Source: Rotaria socialis (lineage: Eukaryota; Rotifera; Eurotatoria; Philodinida; Philodinidae). Taken from it: a stretch of 64,000 nucleotides of DNA. Made by a program: the position numbers and the translations under genes. Under the pieces are notes generated by a model. The model had not been told where the DNA came from. It saw only the letters and a list, made by a program, of their open reading frames with translations, and ran no database searches. The stretch spans positions 124,001-188,000 of the forward strand of contig CAJNYU010003045.1 of NCBI GenBank assembly GCA_905331475.1. The letters are read 5' to 3'. Below are positions 23,888 to 35,979 of this stretch, one piece after another. Position 1 is the first letter of the stretch, and each line of letters opens with the position of its first letter.

Positions 23888-26664
23888 ATGGATATTCTTA
23901 ACGCTTTCAATCGTTTGCCTACAATCAGCTATTTTGGAGTTCGGCGTGACGATGATTTTGCTGATCGGTTAAATTATAAATATACCGTGGGCTTATTAAT
24001 ATTATTTTCAATAATTGTTGCTAGTAAACAATTTTCAAATGATCCTATTCAATGGTAAACAATTTTTGTTGATTATAAAATATCTTTCTTTTTTTTTTCT
24101 TGCATATAAACTAGTTGGGTACCAGCTATATTCACTCGAAACTACGAAATCTATGTGTCTAATTATTGTTGGATACACAATGTAAGAAACAAAAAAAAAA
24201 CATCTTTTTTAACTGTTTTAATTGAGCATATGTATATAATTAGACGTATCATATAAACATCAGTGAGCCACAAATGCAACGAGCACATGAAAAACGATAC
24301 GTACTACGATACTATCAATTTGTTCCATTTATTTTACTATTACAAGCATTATTCTACGTGCTGCCACGTTTATTTTGGCGTTCATTTAGTCGTCATTCAG
24401 GTATCGATGTACGAAATATAATGGAGGCAGCACATAGCCTTAAAAGTGTGAAACGTTTTCATAAGCAAAAATCAATAATGGGCTATCTTGTTTCGTTGAT
24501 GCATCAGTATGTTGGTGATCCACGAAAACGATTAAAACAACAGCATAGCAAAGTCAATAGATATCTATATGGTTTATTTCATTGTTTCTTTCGAAGTTCG
24601 AACGTTTTCAATTCATATTTATTTCTTCTTTATCTATTAACGAAAGTTATATTTATTCTAAATAATTTCATTCAAGTATATGCAATTCGACTTTTACTTG
24701 AGGAAAAATGGACTGTCAACCAAACGTTAAAAGGTTTTCAAAATATATTTACAACTGGCATATTACGTACTAATCCGGTATCGAAATTTTTTCCAAAAAT
24801 AAGCATGTGCGATTTTAGAATTATTGAACCAAATAGTGATGAGGGGCACAAATATACTGTTCAATGTAAGTAAATACTGCGAGATCGAGTTTGCATAGAT
24901 AGAAATTCGGATTTGCTATTTGACTAGATGAGTTTTGAAGAGATTTATTAGTGTGACCTATACATGAAGTTTTAGAATTTATTAATAAGAGCCGAGAGCA
25001 AATTCGATCTTATCTGTTTATTTTATCTCGATGTGTTCTATTATTTGTTTATCATTTTAACTTTATAATGAAATGACCGCAATTGACGAGTCGCGTCAGA
25101 CAATCATTAGTGAAAGTCGAAACATTCAATTAGATTCATTCTCTTTCAAGTAACCATCACTCGTTATGTCGAGCATTTATTGCTGCATTGCTTTCTTGTT
25201 ATACTTAATAGAATATGTATCATCGTCTTGATGGTCGTATAAATACATGCATTTTTTCCTTGACCTTTCATATTGCTTACATCGAATGAGAGCGATAGAG
25301 TAGAATAGCTATTAGCTGAAATGCATATCGAAAAAATAAAGTCTTCTGAAGAGAAAATTCTTATCTTAGCCTTTGTAAACGCATGAAACGATATTTTTCA
25401 GTGACAACATCATCATTCTTGAAGTTTAGTTATAATACATACGGCATTTTTCAGTACCATTGCTACCGTGAAAGCTGGGCGAATTTACCGTTGCCCTTTA
25501 TATTTATTTTTAACTTGTGGGTAATCTCTGGAAATTCAATTAGCTATCATGAAAGACATCCTTAATACCAGATATCCACGGCTTGAATTTTATCACTACT
25601 TCTGCGATATCAAAAGAACAATTAGTTGAAGTCTTCACATCGTTCATATCAGCGTGTGTAATGACCGAGGCGTTAGTACTTTAAAGAAAGCAGTGAATCG
25701 TCAAGGGACAACATAATAGAAATTATGTGAGGGACTCTAAGGAATTCTTAAATTGACTAACGCTGCTGAAAATTTACATGTCCAGTATATTATGTGTGGA
25801 GACGTCAGCATGATAAACGATATAAAAATAAAACTAATAAAGAAACTGGAAGAATTCATTTCGTGGGACTCTGACCATAAGGATGTCTTAATCGCCATTG
25901 ATTTATATGTCAACCAGGCGATACAAGTTAAAATGTACGTATAGATTATGACAGAAGAAATTCGATTCAGTGTAGAAAATGTAATTAACAGCCAACATAT
26001 GTTTTTATAATGCTAATAGTTTGCAAAGGTCGATTAAAACAATTTCTCCAAGAGATACATATAATAAACCGGAAGTCTATGCTTAGCGAAAGTTGCATCT
26101 ACTATTAAATAAAAATATTGAACGGTTAAAGTGTTTTACTGTGTTCATCGATTCCTTATACTTTCACATGAAAGCTATCTTTATTGTTTTTTATCAGGTG
26201 TTTTAACCATAAACGTTTACAACGAACAAATCTTTACTCTTCTATATATCTGGATGCATTTCGTACTTGTAATAACAGTATATGATTTTTTGTCTTGGCT
26301 GATATTTTTAATTCTGCCACGTCTTCGTTATTCATTTTTAATTAAACGTATTCAAACTCAACACAGTGTAGCAACAGTGCGCGCTGGGATGCAAGCATTC
26401 GTTTACGATTATTTACAACATGATGGGTTTTTTATTTTTCGACTTATCTACGCAAATGTGGGTGATGATGTAACAACAAATATTTTAACAAATCTGTGGA
26501 AAAATTTTCAACGCGCTGATAAATCAGCAATGACTGAAAATACAACAGCAAACATTGGCGCAACTATTTCATTAACGGGAGCAGACAGCAATGGAGTTCA
26601 TGGTAGGCACGAGGGTCCTGAAGGATCTATATTTGATTATTCGAAAACAAGTACAAATCTTTAA
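23888..26664 (+). CDS. Innexin (gap-junction channel protein)
   Basis: Forms gap junctions or hemichannels in the plasma membrane. Exons 23888-24054, 24115-24181, 24244-24865 and 26198-26664 give 440 residues, typical for innexins. Four membrane segments: TVGLLILFSIIVAS, the second around FVPFILLLQALFYVLPRLFW, a third around LFLLYLLTKVIFIL, a fourth around WMHFVLVITVYDFLSWLIF. Extracellular loop 1 has CWVPAIF and SNYCWIHNTY; loop 2 has ISMCDF and YTVQC, so the paired cysteines are kept. The signature YQFVPFILLLQA is innexin-like. The C-tail is hydrophilic with no clear motif. Intron 3 is 1,332 bases against about 60 for the others. Confidence 0.92.
24866..26197 (+). other. Long innexin intron 3
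   Basis: A 1.3-kb intron with a protein-like 63-codon frame at about 25753-25944 (contains DHKDVLIAIDLYVNQ) and a hydrophobic frame at about 25383-25565. Neither matches a family I know. Terminal repeats not seen. Confidence 0.4.
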
Positions 26665-27677
26665 TCGTAGCTTTTTGTTTTGTTCGTCTCAGATGTATAG
26701 AATTGATTATAATAATGAGATGTTTATTTTAAATACATTGCTTGGCGTGTGCGAAAGAAAATACTTATAGATCATAATTGAGAAATAATTTTAATGAAAA
26801 ACAAAAATAGCAAATTTCAACATAATTTATTATTCCAGCAATCAGAAAACCATCCGAACTGATACTCACTGCTTAAGGTAATATTGAGCCTTGCAGGTGT
26901 CGTAATAAAAGTGTCGTTTTCATGTACCGTGCGAACTGTGCTAGGCTATTATTAATAAACGCTTCAGGGAAACATTTCAGAATACTTTACGGGTATATGG
27001 TGACATCAAAATTCATGCGGCTAAAAATAGCAATAGACATGAATTCTTTTACACGCTCCTTCTAGTTTCACTAAAGTGCTCCTTTTAGCTCTACATATCC
27101 AATGTGCCGGTAGGCAGTGGGTATCGTGCTAGGAGAAAATTCAAGAAATTTCATTCATATTTTTTTTTCATGTAACTATATATCGCCGAAATGATCTCAG
27201 TTTACATGATGCAGTTATGAAATCGAATCGTCTATTTAAAACGGTAAGGATAAATTTATTTCAAACGAAAAACACATTTCTGTAGTTGACTAAATTCATC
27301 AAGCCAGCGAACTCAATCCGAAGCATTATTTAAACAAATAATCATTTTTAATTATTGCCGACAGATGGTACGGAGACAATCATCTATCTTGCCATTTACT
27401 AGAAACTTGTACAAGTAAAATGACAAATGAAGGTCGTAAATAATATATCTTTCAAGATATGTCGAGGCACGTTACTATTCTAAGTTAAAACACTACAACC
27501 AGGTTCCTTGATTGTAAATCCTATTTTTAATAATATTAATAGATTTTTTTTCTTCTACTCGGACTTCTTTCAAGTAATTGATAAATATTGTTTAACTCGA
27601 ATAGAGCAATCTATTTATATTTAAAAAATCAAATACAATTAAAACAAATTCGTCTCGCTTGATACTTGGATAGTATT
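26665..27677. other. Intergenic between convergent genes
   Basis: Contains the 3' flanks of the innexin (+) and the EF-hand gene (-). No gene or repeat recognised. Confidence 0.45.
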
Positions 27678-28414
27678 TTACGAATAGTTAATTTCTTTTG
27701 TTACGTTCATCATGAGTAATTCTCGTGCATAGCCACGTATAATAAATTGATAAAATTCATTATAATCTAATTTTCCATCCTGATCCCAATCAACTTTTTC
27801 AATAAAATGTCGTATTTGTTCTCTACTAATAATTTTGCCAATAACATGTATTAAAGTTTCAAGTTCATCAGCTTGTATATAATGATCATTATTCTTATCG
27901 AAAGAACGAAATGTGAGCCATATTGAATGATCATCATGTTGGTCGATTTCGCCGGCAGTTATAACCGGAATTAGAATATCGCAAAATTGATCAAATGGTA
28001 ATGTTTCTCCATGAGCGTCTATATTATCAAAATCGTTTATTTGAATAAATAAATAGATAGGTAAACTAACCTCGAGGAGAGACAATTGATTTCACCTGAT
28101 CATACTGTTGCTTTGTCAGAGCTAATTTATATTTACTACCGCATTCGCGTTCAAACCAATCATAAACAACTGGGTTGATTATGTAACAAGAGAACAGTTA
28201 TGTTTATAATTGAGTACTGACATTATGTCAAAATATTGTTTACATACCTTTAACAAGTTCCCCGTTTACTTTTTTTGTATACTTTCCGTATCGTCTAGAA
28301 CAAAAATTCGAATAGGAGATCGATCGAGATGTCCGTTAGATTCGTTTACTTTATAACATTCTCATAAATTGGTAAATCAGTAAGATTTTCCATTGAATTA
28401 AGTTCCATGGCCAT
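27678..28414 (-). CDS. EF-hand calcium-binding protein
   Basis: Four exons, 28414-28350, 28294-28248, 28169-28071 and 28018-27678, give 183 residues. Two canonical calcium loops are visible: DKNNDHYIQADE and DWDQDGKLDYNE, separated by a helix as in the C-lobe of calmodulin-type proteins. The N-terminal half (YGKYTKKVNGELVK, WFERECGSKYKL) has no good loop and may be a degenerate EF pair. No membrane segment or targeting signal. Likely a cytosolic calcium sensor; exact family not assigned. Start codon chosen as the first ATG (MAMELNSM); Met3 is also possible. Confidence 0.8.
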
Positions 28415-30920
28415 ATGTTTTGTTGTTCTTTATCAGTAATAGAAGGGTTACTCTTACCAACGATCGTTGATTATGAATATAAGCAAGAAAGAGAAAGACG
28501 GCGCGTTTTTTTTACGTCATAAGTGGAAGAAAAATGGGCGATAACATACGCCCATAGTTATTTAATTCTCTATTTCCTGACAGCTGTAATGTGTTGATCA
28601 TTTTTACAATCAAATAGAAAGAAAAAATAATACTCAAACGAAACTCCACAAATTCAAACATGTGTATTATTGATTGAAAAGATATGGCGATAGTTGTTTT
28701 TCTATAAAGAACTACTCAATGCGAATGCAAGAAGAAATCAAGAAAGCTTGCTCAAAAATACATGATCAACAGCACGCGTGTGATAGAGCTCATTGGCATA
28801 AGAGCAATATGCTTTTGATGCTTCGTTACGAAACTAAATGACGATACCGAGCGAGACAAATTGATCAAATAATTAACATTATTTTTCTTCGGAAAAAGAC
28901 GCATTTCGATCCCGTACAAAATCACTCAGCTAGCAAATAATCGATCTTTCTTATTGGCTTGTGTATTTTTGAACAAGCTTGTTTTTCTGTTCTCTTGTTA
29001 TTTTTATTCTTTATTTGCTATAAATCGTATCATAACGATTGATTTACCTCGCAAATAAGTTTATTATACATATCCTTGAAATCTAAAATAGTTCTCAAGG
29101 TACTTTCATAAATCGGGCTAATCTCACAAACATTCCTATTGATTTTATATCCCCCATTCATTCATTGATCATTTTACATTTTCTATGTTGATCTTCTGAT
29201 GCCTGTGGCAAGTCAATGAATCATTGTCCATCATCTTTCACAAATTTTACGCAAAAAAATAAAACTTCCGTGTTCATATTTCAATGCTGTTGCTAAGGAT
29301 AGGATGACCAGGTCTCTTTTTTTCTACGAATGTATTCAAAGAAATTTGTTATTCTGAATTGATACGATTCGTAATCGCAGAACATCGTGTTGCTCCATTA
29401 AACAAATTTTGTGAGGAAACCAATAGATTATTTAGTAGATATAACATATTTGGATTTCTTTTTTTTCTTCATATATTCTCTTGTGTTGTCACCAGGAAAT
29501 TTATAACACGAGAAGTCTTATGAATTAAATATAGAACCCATGTTAAAAGAAGTAGTTCTGATTTATTGATCAGAAGATATATCCTAATTGATCGATACTA
29601 TTGTTGTTGTTTTCATTCTCTAAAAAGAACATAACGACACATTTAATCATAACAATATTTTTTCAATATCAGTTTTAGAATAAAATCATCATTTTTCTAG
29701 AGAACATAACGCTTCATCTTTCAAATTAAAATTCGAGGCTATATGATTTACCGACAACAAATACACGATTACAATAATTCTTTTTAATCTAGTATCAGTT
29801 TCAATAGGCAACTGATTCTCAAGATTCTGATACACTACAGAAAAAAACGCTACATTTCTTAGATCTTGAAAGATTACCTATGAACTTATTACAAAGTAAT
29901 CACCTTGAAACGAGTCTAAAAAAATTATAAAACTTTATGACAATTACCCAAGTGATTTGATTGGCACTGCAAATGCAATGAAGCATCTAATGGAGTTAGT
30001 GTTAACAATAAAACAACATTTTGATGAAGGCCGTGGAGAAATTAACGTTCATGTTTCGACAAACATTTATGGTTTTTATTAAACATACGCACAATATATT
30101 CGGTTTAAATTTTGAAGATTATTAAAAGATTTTTTTCAACAAATAAAAAGAAGTCTAAAGTGTTTTTATCGTAAAAGAGAAAGAGAAATAGGAAAATTTA
30201 AACAGTAATTCGCTTGAAAACACTATTAATATATGATACAGGTGCTTGTATATTCGATACGACAATCACAAGCGATGTGTTCGATCAAATGTACAAGATT
30301 ATCGCCATAAGAAAGATTTCTGCATTTCTTTTTTATGATACTGATTTTAATTCATATAATTTACTATTAACGTCTTTCAGCACGAACGATGATAATTGCT
30401 AAATGAAGAATCATGAAAAACGCATAGATGGCAGCAGATCGTGTAACGAAAATGAATTCGACACTTTGAAAAATTCAAGTCGCACCCAATCGTGATCGTG
30501 AGTCCGGACGAATTTTACGACTCTAACTCGTGCGTTGACACCAACACGTATCCACACTTAGAAACATTTCACTAGTTTTCTCTTAATACTCTTATTATCA
30601 TGCAATAGCCGTTGTGCTACTTAATTTTACTTACAACTATGAATGAATAGAATAGAAAGAACGATTTTCTAGTGCAAATATGTTCGACGGCATGATAAAA
30701 TTATAAATAGTTGTTTTCTTACTACTTTTAAAATTCAGTACATATAGAAACACTTTTACATCATTTATTTTTAGTCAAGTTAATAACAAAAAATTAAATT
30801 TACAATGGAACAAAATGTCCACCAACACCTTCTGAGGAATACAAAACTCCTACGACAGTTAGCCTTTTTTACTTTCGAACAATATTCAATGACTGAGCAA
30901 TATAGATTCTCATTCGATTT
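28415..30920. other. Gene-poor accessory stretch
   Basis: 2.5 kb with no confident gene. A 57-codon protein-like frame without a good start lies at 29909-30082 (see findings). No RNA gene recognised. Confidence 0.45.
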
Positions 30921-33620
30921 CTATTCATAATAATTCCATGGCTGTGGTGTTTGATTTGATACAGAGAAATGTTTAACAAAAGAAAAGGCTTGACTCATTC
31001 GCATGAAGAATTCATGCTGCATTGGAACTCTATCGGAGGTATGCAAATAAGTTACAGTATTAAATACAATAGTTGGAAATTGATTCGAGATCTTTTCCAA
31101 ACGAGTAAATCTAAATGGGCGCGAATAAACATGACATCTACTCGAAGTAGTGCCAGAATGGAATACGGCTTGCTTTCGTATGCGAAGATACAAAGTTAAC
31201 TTTTCCAGATGTGTCATACGACGAAGAACTGGCAAAACCGAATCACCGTAATGAAGAATGACATTATAACATGTTAATGAGAAGCATTTTAGCTGATCAG
31301 CTTGTCCGGCTAACTCTGCTACCGGAGAATGAGTGCGTCACTATTTTTATGCATTTTACTGTTCTCATTGCTTTTGAACAGTTCACCAGAGAAACGCTGG
31401 CAACATCTTGTTCTGTTCACTAAAATGTGCTTAATATGTTTAAACTATTTTTTGTTCTGTTGTATTTTTCATAAGACAAGAGAAAGAATATTTTAAACAG
31501 GAAAGATGAACAGTACACTATGGAGAGCACGTTTTAGTGAACAGAACAAGATGTTGCCAGCGTTTCTCTGGTGAACTGTTCAAAAGTAATGAGAACAGCA
31601 AAATGCATAAAAATAGTGACGCACTCATTCTCCGGTAGCAGAGTTAGCCGGACAAGCTCTGATGTACTTCGTCCTATAATATAGAACAATATCTTTAGAA
31701 TATAAATTTAACCATTTAAATAAGATAAAATTTTCATATTAAAAACTTATTGAAAACAACTCTACTCATTCTCAATTCTTTTTTCAACACTGGATTACTT
31801 GTATACTATGTAGTAATAATCTCAAAAACAAATAGTCAACACTGCTAAATTATCTCTACATTGAAAATAATAAACATTTAGAGATTAGTTCAAAAGATAC
31901 AAAGATAAACTTGACGATTTCGCAAGGCTTAAATTAAAAAATTGTTGTAATTTTGAAATCTGCATTATATAGTATATTCAATATTGTTAATTAGTAGTAC
32001 AGCTATCGTTATGACAAACATTCTAATTAATAGAAAACCATGCGTTTTCTTTTGATTAATGTTATTATGCATTCTATGTCGATATGGACAAGACAGACAA
32101 TCTAAGTACGGTCAGGACCGGGACCAAATTTTTTCCTAACTAACAGCAGGAGAAAATGACTGGTTCTGATTAAGTTTAATTCCAATGTTCACTTGTTACT
32201 CTTGTTCTTTAAGTGTTTGTTGTCACTCTCAATTAGACTATAGAAAGATACAGATAAATCTTTTGTTTTTCTTCAAACCGAAATATTTCCGACACATAGT
32301 ACGTTAATATAAGATTCGAAAGGATCCATTACAAAAATTTTATATGAAGTGTACCGTATAAAAAAACAAACTTCTAAACATTATTTAATCTTAAGTCAAA
32401 GTTAGTAGACAATTATGGCATAACGGTCATTTCAGTATTTGTTCTTGCAGTTTTAATAACGAAAGTTATGCTTTTTTTTTAACAACAGAATTACCGAATA
32501 CATAAATGCATAGAAGAGATGGCGAATCTCTGACAAAAAGGACATTATACGCCATGCGTGCTCTACAAAATGTCTCAAGCTGATTGGTGCTGCTACAAAA
32601 TCGTACGAGTTTTTTTTTCTCTAGTAAATACAAATCCAAAACAATTTTTTTCTACGCGCGTCCAGGTACGACTCAGCCCGCTCATGTCTACGTCCATGTC
32701 ATATATTTTGTTCTGTCAAAATCACGATTATATGAGATCTGTTTTCAATGATTAGAAGATATCTACATTATAATGATAAATTCCGCAGTTTTTAACTGAT
32801 CACTCAAGAAGATTTCACCGAATGATTAACAGTTCTGACTAATAAGAAAATAAGAATGGCTATTTACTTGCAGCCATTATATAATGATCAACACTGGGAT
32901 GCTCTATTCATTATTGTTCTAGTTATTATTCACTGTATAAACATCATGTTCGTCAATATTATTCCTCAACTTAAAAAAATAATAAAACAGTATCATCTCA
33001 CTATTTTGACAGAAGGCAACAATGGAGAAAAAATACCAAGAATTTGAACGTTCAACATTGTTAATTGTTTAAGACGACTGTCAAGTAAAGAAAAGCAATC
33101 TTGTATATTCAACATCCTCATATATCATACAGTAAGAGTCGAAGCAAAACAAGTAGCTGATTGCGGATGATAAACTGACAACGGCGGATAATCGTTTATT
33201 GATGATGAAACAACAATTGTCAAACGCTTTAGATTTTCGAAGAGAGCAAAGACATTTGAATACGCATTTCTAGTGCGAACGGGTGGCGATGGGCTATACA
33301 GATATTCATCATTATCATGAAGAGTAAGATCTGCTATTTGATGTTTAAAAATGTGTCGAAAGGTTGAGTCATCTAAGTAAAATAATCAACATAATGAAAC
33401 GCTTCTACATCTTGACCGTTCGAGGATTAAGAACACAGCAATTGGTTACTTTTAAAATAATGAAAACCCGTCTTGTCTCCGAAACCGAACAGTTCCATTA
33501 AGAAAGTCAGATTTGGATAATTACCGGCAAGAAGAATGCGTTCCATAGATGTTGTTTTGAGAATGAGTTTTTTTTTATACAATCATGCATTCGAGGTAAT
33601 ATATTATTACAACATCGATC
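30921..33620 (-). pseudogene. Decayed F-box/LRR-like gene of a bdelloid-expanded family
   Basis: On the minus strand, fragments follow each other in family order. Near 33560-33450: MERILLAGNYPNLTFL. After an acceptor near 33371: FRHIFKHQIADLTL, VFALFENLKRLTIVV, NDYPPLSVYH, with a stop near 33120. Then about 31315-30921: ADQLKCFSLTCYNV, LPVLRRMTHLEKLTLYLRI, RFTRLEKISNQFP and FVKHFSVSNQTP. This is the pattern of a large F-box/leucine-rich-repeat-like family I know from bdelloid genomes (recalled, not searched). The middle (31660-33110) does not read as protein, no N-terminal start or F-box is visible, and an inverted-repeat element splits the copy at 31301-31655. I call it a pseudogene. Confidence 0.65.
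31299..31657. mobile_element. Inverted-repeat element inserted in the F-box/LRR-like copy
   Basis: Left arm from AGCTTGTCCGGCTAACTC (about 31299) to about 31430 and right arm from about 31530 to 31657 are near-perfect inverted repeats of about 128 bases, joined by about 100 bases of unique loop. The flanks, read on the minus strand, are CATCAG and GATCAG, a possible 6-base target duplication with one mismatch. No coding frame. It looks like a non-autonomous foldback DNA transposon; superfamily not assigned. Confidence 0.75.
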
Positions 33621-34468
33621 AAGTTTTGAATCTGTAATTGGCCATATTCTAATGAAATTGAGATATTAGTGAACACATCTTTGTTAGGGTCTGACATCTT
33701 TACTAAGATAGAGAAACAAACCCTCATGAATAGTTGTTTGTTTTTCTTTTCCTTTTTTCTCCTTTTCTTTAGTGGTAAAATTATCTCCCTGTGTTATGTT
33801 CTACATAGGAACTCACTGCCTTATGTTATTTATATTATTATTATGAAATAAAATTATCCTTCGAAATAGGAACATAACAATTGTGTTGTGCTTAAGTGCG
33901 AAGTCGTCTATTATTGATTCCGAATAACGAATAAAGAACATCAATATTGTCGAGTTTCTTCAACATTATAATTAATATTTCATTCGACAGATTAAGAAGA
34001 GGAATATTAAATTGATTCGTTCTTTTCTATGACTGTCAATTTCGAACAAATATACAATTATACTTATAGAAGCTTCGCTTTTATATAACCATTTCCGTGA
34101 ACAAAGAATGCAAGGCTTGTTCAGAATAAAGAGCAAAATGCTTTGCCAACGAATCGTCCAATATGATTATCAATAGACGGTGTTCTTTTCTCACTGATAA
34201 GAAAATGAAGGACGCCATGTTAAGCAAAGCAGAAAATTCGTCTAATGAATAGTAGTTTTAAAGGGTGTATACTAAGCTCTTCTCTGGAACTTTAAACTCA
34301 AAGGATCAATTATGGTCATTAGATTGAGGCAAATAAAAAAATCGAAATATGAATATGCGCATTAAATAAAAAGTTGGCTGAATTAAATGTTGTTGTTAAC
34401 ATTATAATTATTATTATTTCTTCGTAATATTGTGGTATATGTAAGTGTTGGTGTTAATCGTAGTGCTG
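33621..34468. other. Non-coding stretch, nothing recognised
   Basis: Between the decayed F-box/LRR-like copy and the 1-kb foldback element. Frames are short; no repeats recognised. Confidence 0.4.
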
Positions 34469-35497
34469 GCAAGCGGAGAAAAGCGTATTTCTGTATTTCC
34501 GTATTTCGAACATACTTGGAAATACATAGAAATACTATATTTTTCCTAATGATTCAGTGGTAAGCGCGTTCACTCCCATATTTGTTTTCGACATACTCGT
34601 GCAAGAAATAGTGTTTATGAAGAAGTATCAAAAGCTGCTTTCCAGTAATTTCTTTCTAAGATACAAACAACTTTTATCTACATCGAAAAACTCGTCCTCC
34701 TTAGCTAAATATGACTTCTTTTTATCGAAGAATCGGAAGTGAGCGTTACTTTAATAGATAATGAGAAACGGACAATTCTTAGGGATAATTTTTTTCGCTC
34801 CAGATAAGGTGTTTTAAGAAAATATTAATTTCTTTAAAATTTTATCAAAGATTTGGGGTCGAAGATAACAATGCTCAAATCTGTTTTTTTCCTATTTGAA
34901 TCTGACTTTTTATTAGAAAAAGCGTTTTTTCTACAACATTATGTTTTTGTAAAAATTTTTCTATTGAAAAATTCAAATTCAAAATTTTGAAAATCTGTCT
35001 TCACAGGTGGATTTCTTGACTTCGAAAACCTTTCATCAAACTTTATAAAGTAACATCATTCTGCTAAAAAAAGCCTTTTCGTAGTGAAAAAATCGAGTAC
35101 ACAATTTTGAAAAACTAATTAAAGAAATTCGTATTTCACGAATTTGTGTACTTGATTTTTTCACTAAGGAAAGACTTTTTTAGCAAAACAACGTTATTTT
35201 AAAAGTTTAGTGAAAGGTTTTCGGAGTCAAAAAATCCTCCTGTGAAGTCAGATTTTCAAAATTTTGAATTTGGCTTTTTCAATGAAAAGCTTTTCATAAA
35301 AAAAGATTTTATGAGAATTTCAGACTCAAAATTAAAAAAACGGATTTTAGATTTGAATTTCCAGGCCCCGACAACCGTTGATAAAACTTATGCCCAATAA
35401 TTTTCGGTTACCCATTATCTGTTTAAGTAACGGTAACTTTGTATTACTAGTATTTCTAAGTATTTCTGAAATACAGAAATAGACTTTTCCCCCTTGC
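34469..35497. mobile_element. 1-kb imperfect palindrome (foldback element)
   Basis: The ends read GCAAGCGGAGAAAAG at left and, on the other strand, GCAAGGGGGAAAAG at right, both followed by TATTTCTGTATTTC. The arms stay alignable almost to the centre near 35125, where GAAATTCGTATTTCACGAAT forms the turn. Arm identity by eye is about 75-85 percent. The left arm has an extra block of about 190 bases (about 34540-34740). No coding frame or clear target duplication. Arm divergence suggests an old insertion. Confidence 0.75.
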
Positions 35498-35979
35498 GAT
35501 TACCATACTCATTGCTTACTTAATCTCCGAAAATAAATTCTTTTGAACTCATCTCCAAGTCAAAAAATATTCATGTTGTCTATTAGAGTTAAATAGGTGA
35601 CGTCATAGGAAAGAGAAAAAGAGGGACGTCATTCTTACAATATATTGGCCACTGTTCTCTATGGATGTGTTTAAAAATGTGTGAATAATACAACGCTCAA
35701 GTACATTATTGATATAATCCATTTCAATCGAAGGTGAGATATTTATGCAAATTTTGTTACATGTAATAATACGGTTTACTCTGATTCGCTTAGTTTCAAT
35801 CTCGGCAGACATAGATATAATTGAAATCGATTTAACCATTACTTTCGAACTGAATACGATAGTTTCTTAGTTTATTACACTAGACCATAAGCATATTCAT
35901 TGTGTTTATTAAATTTAATATTTATTTCAATTAATGCATATAAAACGAAAAAAATGAAAAAAAAAACAGAAGCGAATTT
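35498..35979. other. 3' flank of the RASSF-like gene
   Basis: AT-rich sequence between the foldback element and the stop of the RASSF-like gene. Nothing else seen. Confidence 0.4.

Noticed and set aside
34557..34610. tRNA gene
   Set aside because: Only a D-arm-like stretch is present; no anticodon arm, T-loop or acceptor pairing could be drawn.
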